A DNA stretch of 32,534 nucleotides. Origin: Bacteroidales bacterium. GTDB lineage: Bacteria > Bacteroidota > Bacteroidia > Bacteroidales > UBA932. The first letter of the stretch is position 1; each line of letters opens with the position of its first letter. Positions 5,137 to 14,123 of the stretch are shown piece after piece. The translations under genes were made by a program, and so were the position numbers. The notes beneath the pieces are model-generated. The model made no database searches. It was not told the origin of the DNA and saw only the letters and a list, made by a program, of their open reading frames with translations. Location: positions 1 through 32,534 of the forward strand of contig JAFUWZ010000029.1 of NCBI GenBank assembly GCA_017471045.1, given 5' to 3'.

Positions 5137-6525
5137 CCTACCGAATATCTCACCAAGTACCTCGTCGGTAGTGACGGCGCCGGTGATGGTGCCGAGGTGG
5201 TGAAGGGCGGAGCGGAGGTCTTGGGCGACAAGGTCGGAGGGGATACCGGCATCAAGGGCGGAGAGGGCGGCGTCCAGGTCGTGCGCGGTGAGGCGCAGGG
5301 CTTCGTGGTGGCGCGCATTGGTGACGAGGATGTGGTCGGAGGTGCCGGACAGGCGCCCTTGCACCAGTCTGACCAGGGTATGGCGAAGTGCATCCAGCCC
5401 TTCTCCGGACAAGGCCGAAATATTCAGTACATTACGCTGAATGCCAGAGTCAGAAACCATTTTGTTTATATCATTAACATTTTTGTTAAGATCCATTTTA
5501 TTGACCAAAACGACCAGTTGCTGGCTGGAATCATCCACCCGTGACAAGAGTTCCGTGAGCAGGCGGCCGGCTTCGGCAGGGGAGCGCGTCGCATCGACGA
5601 GCGCCAGCACGATATCGGCCGTCGCCAGCATCTTCATCGCCCGTTCGATTCCTTTCGACTCGATCTGGTCGTTGGAGGAGCGCAATCCGGCCGTATCGAT
5701 GAAGCGGAAAGAAATGCCGTCCAGGACCAGCTGTTCCTCAATGCTGTCGCGCGTCGTGCCGGCGATGTCCGAGACAATGGCCCGTTCCTCTCCGACCAGG
5801 GCGTTCAAAAGCGTACTCTTCCCGGTATTCGGCGCTCCGACAATTACCACGGGCACACCACATTTAATCGCATTACCTAAACGGAAACTATCGCTTAGCT
5901 GCCGGATCCGTCCGCTGGCTGAAGCCAGCAGGGAACGCAGATGGGAGCGGTCGGCAAATTCGACGTCTTCCTCGCTGAAATCCAGCTCCAGTTCCAGGAG
6001 GGAAGTGACTTCCACCAAGGCCTCCCGGATCCGGGCCAGTTCCTGGGAATATCCCCCCTTCATTTGGCTGACGGCGAGACGGTGCGCAGCGGAAGAAGTG
6101 GACGAGATAACGTCTGCTACCGCCTCTGCCTGAGCGAGATCCATCTTCCCATTCACGAAAGCGCGACGGGTAAATTCACCGGGCTCGGCCATCCGTGCCC
6201 CGCCAATGCAGAGCAGGTTCAACACGTGCATGGCGACATAGGCGGAAGCGTGGCAGGAAATCTCGGCGCTGTCTTCACCGGTGTAGGAGTGCGGCGCGCG
6301 AAACACGCTGACAAGCACCTCGTCGATCATCGCTTCCCCGTCCGAGGGATCCACGACGGTGCCGTGCAGGACCGTGTGGCCGGCCGCATCGGACAGCCTG
6401 CCCCGGCTGCTCCGGAAGATCCTGTCAACAAGCGCGAAGCTCTCCGGCCCGCTCACGCGGATGACCGTGATCGCCCCCGTCCCCGGCACCGTGGCCGGCG
6501 CGCAAATGGTATCGTGCAAGTACAT
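5119..6525 (-). CDS. mnmE: tRNA uridine-5-carboxymethylaminomethyl modification GTPase MnmE
   Basis: MnmE works with MnmG to modify the wobble uridine (U34) of several tRNAs, using GTP hydrolysis and a one-carbon folate donor. The 468-residue protein is full length. It has an N-terminal folate-binding domain (~1-120), a helical domain, and a Ras-like G domain inserted in it. The G domain shows G1 GAPNTGKS (230-237), G2 GTTRD (256-260), G3 DTAG (277-280) and G4 NKMD. It ends in the conserved C-terminal FCIGK, whose cysteine is required for modification. The start MYLHDTICAPATVPG is typical of the family. The gene is divergent from the GHMP kinase. The reading frame is intact although a mobile element lies directly after the stop, as expected when an element inserts into the 3' end and restores it. 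Confidence 0.97.
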   Translation of the reverse strand: MYLHDTICAPATVPGTGAITVIRVSGPESFALVDRIFRSSRGRLSDAAGHTVLHGTVVDPSDGEAMIDEVLVSVFRAPHSYTGEDSAEISCHASAYVAMHVLNLLCIGGARMAEPGEFTRRAFVNGKMDLAQAEAVADVISSTSSAAHRLAVSQMKGGYSQELARIREALVEVTSLLELELDFSEEDVEFADRSHLRSLLASASGRIRQLSDSFRLGNAIKCGVPVVIVGAPNTGKSTLLNALVGEERAIVSDIAGTTRDSIEEQLVLDGISFRFIDTAGLRSSNDQIESKGIERAMKMLATADIVLALVDATRSPAEAGRLLTELLSRVDDSSQQLVVLVNKMDLNKNVNDINKMVSDSGIQRNVLNISALSGEGLDALRHTLVRLVQGRLSGTSDHILVTNARHHEALRLTAHDLDAALSALDAGIPSDLVAQDLRSALHHLGTITGAVTTDEVLGEIFGRFCIGK

Positions 6526-6550
6526 ACGCTCTACTATATATTTATCGCCG

Positions 6551-6558
6551 CAAAATTA
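6551..6558 (-). promoter_or_regulatory. -7 promoter box (TAATTTTG) for mnmE
   Basis: TAATTTTG on the minus strand matches TAnnTTTG and lies 25 bases upstream of the mnmE ATG, predicting a short leader. It is 23 bp from the oppositely directed box of the GHMP kinase, so the -33 region of each promoter would fall on the other's -7 region. Confidence 0.5.
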
Positions 6559-6581
6559 AGGATTTATTCGCAGATAATCCT

Positions 6582-6589
6582 TACTTTTG
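6582..6589 (+). promoter_or_regulatory. -7 promoter box (TACTTTTG) for the GHMP kinase
   Basis: TACTTTTG matches TAnnTTTG and lies 20 bases before the ATG at 6610. A start point near 6596 is predicted. There is no clear -33 TTG. Confidence 0.5.
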
Positions 6590-6609
6590 CAGACGACAAT
6601 CGACAGGAT

Positions 6610-7785
6610 ATGGAAAACGCATACATCGAGTATTTCGGCAAGCCGTCCGGCGAAATCAAGCATATTTTCAGCCCCTACCGCGTATGTCCCATCGGCGCCC
6701 ACGTGGATCACCAGCACGGCCTGGTGACCGGCTTTGCCGTCAATCTGGGCATCGACCTGGTGTTCACACCGACCGAGGACGGATCCGTCTCGCTGCGCAG
6801 CCTCACTTTCGACGGTCCCATCGATTTTTCCATCCAGGAGCCGGCCATCGTGCGTCAGCGCAACTGGGGCGATTACGCCCGGGGCGTCAAGTATGCCCTG
6901 CAGAAACGCTTCGAATTGAAGCGCGGGATCAAGGGGGTCATCAAAGGCTCCTTCCCGGTCGGCGGCATCTCGTCGAGCGCAGCCGTCCTGATCGCCTACG
7001 TGATGGCCTTTGCGCAGGCCAACGACATTGCCTTGACGCGATTCGAGATCATACGGGTCGCATCCCAGGCCGAGCGTGAGTACATCGGGCTCAATAACGG
7101 CATCCTGGACCAGGCCTGCATCGCGCTGGGCAGGAAAGACCACATGCTGATGCTGGACTGCGACACGGACGATTACCGTCTGATCAAGCGCAATCCCCAG
7201 ATGCCGCCCTTCGAATTCGGCATTTTCTTTTCCGGCCTGACCCGCAACCTGGCCGGGAGCGACTTCAACCTGCGCGTCAGCGAGTGCAAGACGGCCGCCT
7301 GGAACGTCCTTGCCTATGAAGAGCACCCGATCAAACCCTTCGACAAGACCTTTCTGCGCGATATCGACCGCGACTCCTTCGAGCGCTGGAAAGACCGGAT
7401 GCCGGCGCGTTTCGCGCGGCGCGCACAACACTTCTACGGCGAATACAAGCGGGTGCGCGAAGGCGTGACAGCCTGGGAAACCGGCAACCTGGAGTGGTAC
7501 GGCCGCCTGAGCTTCGAATCCTGCGAGTCAAGCATGAACAACTACGAATGCGGTTCGCCGGAGTTGATCGCGATCTACGAGGCCATGCGCCAGACGAGCG
7601 GCGTGTATGGAGGCCGTTTCAGCGGAGCGGGCTTCAAGGGCGCCTGCATCGCGCTGGTGGACCCCGCCCGCAAGGAGGAGGTCGCGGACAACATCAAATC
7701 CCGGTACCTGGAAAGGTTTCCGCAGTACCGGGATTCGTGGCGCAGCACCTTCGTCTCGAGCGACGACGGCGCCCGTTTCGTCTGA
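6610..7785 (+). CDS. Galactokinase-like GHMP sugar kinase
   Basis: A 391-residue GHMP-family sugar 1-kinase that should phosphorylate the anomeric carbon of a hexose or hexuronate with ATP. Motif 1 is PYRVCPIGAHVDHQHG (22-37), motif 2 GGISSSAAV (118-126), then GILDQ (164-168) holding the catalytic aspartate D167, and motif 3 SGAGFKGACIAL near the C-terminus. Ordinary galactokinases have GEHTDYN in motif 1. Here the substrate-contacting glutamate is alanine (A30) and TDYN is VDHQ. To my knowledge that GAH-D-HQ variant is the one seen in plant galacturonokinases, so galacturonate or another sugar may be the substrate. That is inference; many annotations would simply say galactokinase. The start at 6610 fits the promoter box; the frame's longer upstream extension runs through mnmE and is not real. 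No sugar-pathway gene adjoins it. Confidence 0.85.
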   Translation: MENAYIEYFGKPSGEIKHIFSPYRVCPIGAHVDHQHGLVTGFAVNLGIDLVFTPTEDGSVSLRSLTFDGPIDFSIQEPAIVRQRNWGDYARGVKYALQKRFELKRGIKGVIKGSFPVGGISSSAAVLIAYVMAFAQANDIALTRFEIIRVASQAEREYIGLNNGILDQACIALGRKDHMLMLDCDTDDYRLIKRNPQMPPFEFGIFFSGLTRNLAGSDFNLRVSECKTAAWNVLAYEEHPIKPFDKTFLRDIDRDSFERWKDRMPARFARRAQHFYGEYKRVREGVTAWETGNLEWYGRLSFESCESSMNNYECGSPELIAIYEAMRQTSGVYGGRFSGAGFKGACIALVDPARKEEVADNIKSRYLERFPQYRDSWRSTFVSSDDGARFV

Positions 7786-7787
7786 AA

Positions 7788-9725
<1,938 letters not shown>

Positions 9726-9810
9726 GGGTATAAGGTTTAAATGTACGCCACAGGGGCGAAAGGAAAATCATTCTGAGGAGCCGCAGATTACGCTCTCAAG
9801 ATTGAACATG

Positions 9811-9841
9811 CAAATATAAGGAAAAATATTAACGATCCCAA
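9811..9841 (-). promoter_or_regulatory. Promoter of rho (TTG-N20-TATATTTG)
   Basis: On the minus strand TTG (9841-9839) is followed after 20 bases by TATATTTG (9818-9811), a full match to the Bacteroidota two-box promoter. The -33 box lies within the last codons of the LptD-like gene. The predicted start near 9804 gives a leader of about 78 bases before the rho ATG, long enough for the autoregulation known for rho in other bacteria. Confidence 0.65.
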
Positions 9842-12600
9842 TAGCTGCTGGTCTTTTTGAACTTCAGCAAGTCGGCCAGCGTGGATGCGTTTGCGGCAAT
9901 GCGGAAAGAGTAGGACTGCCATTGTCCGGTCGGGACCCATGAGATGGCCATGTTGAAGCAATGCAGGTCGTACGTCGCAGAAAACTGGGTCATCGTGAGT
10001 TTCCGGGCCATCAGGTCGAAGCCGCTCGTCGCATTGACGGAGAGCTTCGGCGTAACTTTGATGTTGCCGTTCATGCTGAGCGTCTGCGTGAAGCGGTTGT
10101 TGGTCACCAGCTGGTTGTTGGAGAAGGAGTAACTCTTAGAGTAACTGAAACTGTAGCTGAAGCTTAACGACCACGGGGAGTTGGGGTTGGTATAATACAT
10201 CCAGCCGCCGGGGATATATTCGCCGGTGACAGGATGATAGTAGTTGCGATAGTAACGGCTGGCTTCGTGGCTTCCGCCTCCACCTTTTCCGCCATTCGAC
10301 CCATCGTTGCCGTTGATCGACCCCTTGCCGTTGATGGAGTAGGACATGGACGCACTGGCCCCGGTCAGGCGCAGCGGATGCGCCAGGCCATGCTTGAGGA
10401 AATTGAACGTATTGATCCGCTGTCCCCGCTCGTTGATGGCGTAAGGATCGAAGTTGGCATTGGCGCTGATGGTCACCTTGCCGAACAGCTGGGTGTTCAT
10501 GGTGACACCGACATTGCTCATGTTCAGGGAATCAGCCAGGAAATTATAGCCGGTGCTGAAATTGAGCTGGTCGATGAGCTTGACTTTCTTGGTGCCCTTT
10601 CCGGTCGTGTCGGCAAAGTCCCGGACCTTGGCTTCGATGTTGTTGCCGATGGACAGGCTGGCGGAAGCACTCTTTCCTTTGCCGGGAGGGGAGTTCAGCT
10701 GCCCGGCGTAGATATTATAGGAATACTCCTTCTCCTGGCCTTTGTTGTCGGTGTAAGTGAGGGTGCGCCATCCGTTGGCAGGCGTACCCAGCTCCGGGCT
10801 GACGGAGAGCGACATGCTCGGGGAAATGACGTGACGAATCGCCTGGACACGGTGGAACTTGCCGAAATTATACATGCCGTACAGGCGTGTGCTGACCGAG
10901 GCACTGCCGGAATAGCGTTGCGTGACGCCGAAAGTGCCGAACTGACGGCCTTGGACGATCACCGGCCTGTCGGTTTCCGGATCATAGACATATTCCGACT
11001 TGCGGAAGAACCAGTTCATGCCGTAACTCACACCGGGAGAGACATTAATGTATTTGAACAAGGAGAACGCAGGCAGGCCGATCGAGAAGTTGTGGGCCAT
11101 GCCGTTCTGGAACTTGTCCAGGAATTCGGGCGTGAGCCCCCCCTGCAGGTCGGACATCTTGAATCCGACCTTGTTCTGCAAGGACGTGTTGTATCCGAAG
11201 GAAATCTTCTCGTAGACCCGCTCCTTGCCGATGCGGACCTTGCGTTTGAAGGGGTAGAACGTGCTGACAGAGAAGGTGATGTTCGGCAGGGTGAAGGTGT
11301 ATGAACTGTCGCGGGAGTTCTGGCTGTGCAAGGCATTGACGGACAAGTTGAAGCGTCCGTTCCAGTTCTTGGAGTAGGAAATGGAGGAAGAAGCCTGGTT
11401 CTGCACGGCCTCGGTGACCGATCGGGAATTATACTTGCTGTTGGAGGGGCTGGAAAAGTTGACGGAGGCGCTGAACGAAGTCCCCGGGCGAGCCTTGCTG
11501 TCCTGCGAATGGTTCCATTTCAAGGAGAAGTTCCGGGTCTGGAAAAAATCCTTGCTGCCCTTTTCCCCGGTCTGGTCGTTCGAGATGGACAGTCCGAAGC
11601 CGCCATTGAACTTGTAATTGACCTTGTATCGGGAATTGACGTCCAGGGCCCAGGATCCGAGAGTGTAATAGTCGCCCGTCACGGAGAGATCGAAGAAGTC
11701 ACCGATGACGAAATACATACCTGCATCTTTCATGTAGAAGCCGCGGGCCGTTTCTTCGCCGAAGGTCGGCATGAGGAACCCGGTGGCGCGCTGCGGCTTT
11801 TCCGGCACGAAGCCGAAGGGGAGTGCGATGGGCAGGGGCACATCCTCGATCGTCGGCCAGGCCGGGCCGAAAACGATTTTCTGGGAAGGGCGCGTGATGA
11901 CCTTGGCGGAGGAGAGGTTGAGGTAGTAGTGCGGATGATCCTCGTCATCGCAGACCGTATAGCGGCCGTTCTTGATATTGATGGACTTGTCCGGCATCAT
12001 CTTGATGCTCCTGCCGTGCAGGATGCCCTCATCGTCATGGGTCAGCATGTTGGTAATGAAGGATTTGCCGGAGTTGAAATTATACCGGACCTCCTCCATG
12101 ACATAATTGTCCTTGCCTTGCTTCATCTCCGGCTGGCCTTTCCATTCGCCGGTCAGGGTATCCAGGGTGCCGCGTGCGTAAACAACGCCCGTGGCCATGT
12201 CGTATTCCATGTAATCGGCCGTGAGGGACATATCCTGATACTCGACCTTGACACCGCCATAATAATAAATGAGCCTCTGGCCGTTGGAAAAGTCCTCTAC
12301 GATGGAGTCTCCGGCGGAGGTGAAGACCGGTACGGTGATGGAACTCTTGGACAGAAGGGTCAGCGAATCTGCCCGGGCCAGGGAATCGGAGGCGCGGAGG
12401 CGCTCCTTTGCCAGATTCAAGGAGTCGAGATGTTCGCGCTGCATCGAGTCTGCGACGGCTTCGACGGTCCCGGCCCCCTCACGGCTGGCCCTGGCTGCCT
12501 GACGGCGCGCCCGGCGGCTGTTCTGTGCCGATGCCGACACGCAGGTCAGCAAGAGCAGGATCAGCACGATAAATATGGTTTTCGACTTCTTCAATTGCAA
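9829..12600 (-). CDS. lptD: LptD/OstA-like outer-membrane LPS assembly protein
   Basis: A large outer-membrane beta-barrel of the LptD family, which inserts lipopolysaccharide in the outer leaflet. The signal peptide is KKSKTIFIVLILLLLTCVSASA. A Ser/Ala/Arg-rich stretch and then an OstA/LptA-like jellyroll region follow (around YYYGGVKVEYQDMSLTADYM, with VVYARGTL and EEVRYNFNSG). The remaining ~650 residues alternate aromatic/polar strands and form the barrel, ending WQSYSFRIAANA near the C-terminus. A Gly-rich loop (NGGKGGGGS) lies late in the barrel. The frame extends to an ATG at 12681, but that is upstream of a good minus-strand promoter (12624-12655) and inside the divergent amidase gene. 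The likely start is therefore TTG at 12600 or 12594, giving about 921-923 residues. Rho follows downstream. Confidence 0.88.
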   Translation of the reverse strand: MQLKKSKTIFIVLILLLLTCVSASAQNSRRARRQAARASREGAGTVEAVADSMQREHLDSLNLAKERLRASDSLARADSLTLLSKSSITVPVFTSAGDSIVEDFSNGQRLIYYYGGVKVEYQDMSLTADYMEYDMATGVVYARGTLDTLTGEWKGQPEMKQGKDNYVMEEVRYNFNSGKSFITNMLTHDDEGILHGRSIKMMPDKSINIKNGRYTVCDDEDHPHYYLNLSSAKVITRPSQKIVFGPAWPTIEDVPLPIALPFGFVPEKPQRATGFLMPTFGEETARGFYMKDAGMYFVIGDFFDLSVTGDYYTLGSWALDVNSRYKVNYKFNGGFGLSISNDQTGEKGSKDFFQTRNFSLKWNHSQDSKARPGTSFSASVNFSSPSNSKYNSRSVTEAVQNQASSSISYSKNWNGRFNLSVNALHSQNSRDSSYTFTLPNITFSVSTFYPFKRKVRIGKERVYEKISFGYNTSLQNKVGFKMSDLQGGLTPEFLDKFQNGMAHNFSIGLPAFSLFKYINVSPGVSYGMNWFFRKSEYVYDPETDRPVIVQGRQFGTFGVTQRYSGSASVSTRLYGMYNFGKFHRVQAIRHVISPSMSLSVSPELGTPANGWRTLTYTDNKGQEKEYSYNIYAGQLNSPPGKGKSASASLSIGNNIEAKVRDFADTTGKGTKKVKLIDQLNFSTGYNFLADSLNMSNVGVTMNTQLFGKVTISANANFDPYAINERGQRINTFNFLKHGLAHPLRLTGASASMSYSINGKGSINGNDGSNGGKGGGGSHEASRYYRNYYHPVTGEYIPGGWMYYTNPNSPWSLSFSYSFSYSKSYSFSNNQLVTNNRFTQTLSMNGNIKVTPKLSVNATSGFDLMARKLTMTQFSATYDLHCFNMAISWVPTGQWQSYSFRIAANASTLADLLKFKKTSSYWDR

Positions 12601-12608
12601 TATTTTGC

Positions 12609-12616
12609 TAAATTTG
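12609..12616 (+). promoter_or_regulatory. -7 promoter box (TAAATTTG) for the amidase gene
   Basis: TAAATTTG matches TAnnTTTG and lies 46 bases before the amidase ATG, with a predicted start near 12623. That start point falls inside the inverted repeat 12619-12634, next to the opposing lptD -7 box. Confidence 0.45.
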
Positions 12617-12618
12617 CA

Positions 12619-12634
12619 AAGTACAAATGTACTT
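12619..12634. repeat. Inverted repeat AAGTAC-N4-GTACTT between divergent promoters
   Basis: AAGTAC (12619-12624), spacer AAAT, GTACTT (12629-12634): a perfect 6-bp inverted repeat with a 4-base centre. It overlaps the -7 box of the lptD promoter and the start point of the amidase promoter, a natural position for a dimeric regulator. It could also be chance in AT-rich DNA. Confidence 0.4.
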
Positions 12635-12655
12635 ATAATTTCAATGTTTACCAAA
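12624..12655 (-). promoter_or_regulatory. Promoter of lptD (TTTG-N20-TACATTTG)
   Basis: On the minus strand TTTG (12655-12652) precedes TACATTTG (12631-12624) by 20 bases, matching both promoter boxes of the phylum with the same spacing as the rho promoter. The predicted start near 12617 rules out the ATG at 12681 as the lptD start. Confidence 0.65.
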
Positions 12656-12662
12656 CTGAGAA

Positions 12663-13790
12663 ATGAACATCCTCCTGTCATCCATCACGCTCGTCGCCCT
12701 GTCGCTGTTATCAGTCTCCGCCCCACTCCCGGCTCAAAGCAGGAAAGCACCCGACCTGACGCTCAACACAGTCGTCATCGATCCCGGACATGGCGGCAAG
12801 GATGCCGGCACGACCAGCGCAGACAAGAAGACGTTCGAGAAAACGCTGACGCTGAAAATCTCCCGCCTATTTGCCGCCAGGATACGGGAAGCCTACCCGG
12901 AGATGAAAGTCCTGATGACGCGCGACAAGGACGTGTTCATTCCTCTCAATACCCGTGCCAAAATAGCCTCTGACGCAGACGCGAAGCTGTTTATCTCCAT
13001 CCACATCAACGCTTCTGCACGCTCGAAGGACATCAACGGGTTCGCCGCCTATATCCTCGGCCCCTCGAATCAGGGCAAATACGATTCCTACGAGGTCAAC
13101 ATGGATGTGTGCAAACGGGAGAATTCCGTGATCTACCTGGAAGATGACTACAGCACGACGTACAAGGATTACGATGACAGTCCGGAATCCCAGATTTTTC
13201 TCCAGCTGATGCAAAACGCCTTCCGGGAACAGAGTCTCGCCTTTGCCGAGGCCGTATCGTCGCACATGGAGAACGGACCTTTCAAGAAGAACTGGGGCGT
13301 GATGCAAGGCAACTTCGCCGTGCTGCGCCGCGCTTCGATGCCGGCCGTTCTGCTGGAGTTCGGATTCATGACCAACCCGGCCGACCTGGCCAGGCTCCGC
13401 TCGGAGGAGCGGATCGCCGAATTGGTCGATAATCTTTTCGCGGCATTCGTCGAATACAAGTCCTCCTATGACAAGAGCGTCACCCTGGAAAGCGCTGCCG
13501 GACATGGCACGCCGGCTCCGGTTTCCCAGCCGGCGGTCTCCGACGGGACGCCGGTCCTATACGGGACCCAGATTCTGGCCTCCGCGCGCGAGATGGCTTC
13601 ATCCGACAAGTATTTCAAGGGTATCGAGACCCTTGCCGTCAAGGTCGGCAACCTTTATAAATATATCGCGATGCCCAGTGAAGACAAAGCGCAGGCGAAA
13701 GAAGGATATGCAACCGTGAAAAAGTTTTTCCCGGACGCTTTTTTCGTCAAGGTTGAAAACGGCCAGGTCTCCCGGGAAAATGGGAAATAA
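12663..13790 (+). CDS. N-acetylmuramoyl-L-alanine amidase with C-terminal SPOR-like domain
   Basis: A zinc amidase (Amidase_3 family) that cleaves the bond between MurNAc and the stem peptide during cell separation. The 375-residue protein starts with a signal peptide (to about residue 25, ending PLPAQ). The catalytic domain has IDPGHGGKDAG (first zinc histidine), FEKTLTLK (zinc glutamate), SIHINA (second histidine) and LLEFGFMTN (catalytic glutamate). Between them is a YDSYEVNMDVCKRENSVIYL insertion of the kind found in the Bacteroidota relatives. Residues ~300-368 resemble a SPOR peptidoglycan-binding repeat, with GTQILASA near the start and FPDAFFVKVENGQ near the end. The gene is divergent from lptD, so two envelope functions share a regulatory region. 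The next gene is dnaA, 333 bp away. Confidence 0.93.
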   Translation: MNILLSSITLVALSLLSVSAPLPAQSRKAPDLTLNTVVIDPGHGGKDAGTTSADKKTFEKTLTLKISRLFAARIREAYPEMKVLMTRDKDVFIPLNTRAKIASDADAKLFISIHINASARSKDINGFAAYILGPSNQGKYDSYEVNMDVCKRENSVIYLEDDYSTTYKDYDDSPESQIFLQLMQNAFREQSLAFAEAVSSHMENGPFKKNWGVMQGNFAVLRRASMPAVLLEFGFMTNPADLARLRSEERIAELVDNLFAAFVEYKSSYDKSVTLESAAGHGTPAPVSQPAVSDGTPVLYGTQILASAREMASSDKYFKGIETLAVKVGNLYKYIAMPSEDKAQAKEGYATVKKFFPDAFFVKVENGQVSRENGK

Positions 13791-14123
13791 CTTCGTTTTT
13801 TCATTTGATACATTATGCGTTTATAAAGGCGCCGGTCTCATATTATCCGCCACTTAAGTAAATTGGAACCTTTCTAAATAAAACTTTATTAAGAATAAAT
13901 GTTTTACGGTGGAGCATTCTCTATAAACATCTGAAATACAAAAGTTTAAGAAATCCAAAAAATAGGCTTTCAGGTTCTATTATTTACATACAAAAAAAAT
14001 CATAAACAATAGTGTCAACATTTTTTTATGATTTTTTTTTCACCCATTTTTGCACAACGGAACAAGGAAACAAGATTCCTTTTCCGCAGCATCCGATTCG
14101 GACGCGTTCCATAGCAAGACACA
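13791..14123. other. AT-rich intergenic region upstream of dnaA
   Basis: 333 bp with no gene. It is strongly AT-rich from about 13860 to 14050 and contains a 15-bp inverted repeat (13992-14039). In many bacteria the space next to dnaA carries oriC, but I found no perfect DnaA box. The closest are TTATTTACA (13980-13988) and TTTTGCACA (about 14047-14055), each one base from TTATnCACA. A -7-like CATTTTTG just before the second would place a dnaA transcript start some 65 bases upstream of its ATG. A role as origin is possible but unproven. Confidence 0.4.
13992..14039. repeat. 15-bp AT-only-stem inverted repeat upstream of dnaA
   Basis: Eight As followed by TCATAAA (13992-14006) and TTTATGA followed by eight Ts (14025-14039) are exact reverse complements with an 18-base loop. 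The stem has one C:G pair only. On either strand the RNA would be a hairpin followed by or containing a U-run, so it may be a weak bidirectional terminator between the amidase and dnaA. Alternatively it may be an easily melted DNA element. Confidence 0.7.

Noticed and set aside
5941-7785. A 614-codon plus-strand open frame beginning inside mnmE
   Set aside because: Its first ~220 codons are antisense to mnmE and unlike any protein; only the part from 6610 is the GHMP kinase, which also has a promoter box just upstream.
13980-14055. DnaA boxes near dnaA
   Set aside because: Only one-mismatch matches (TTATTTACA, TTTTGCACA) were found in AT-rich DNA, so I did not call them as boxes or the region as a proven oriC.
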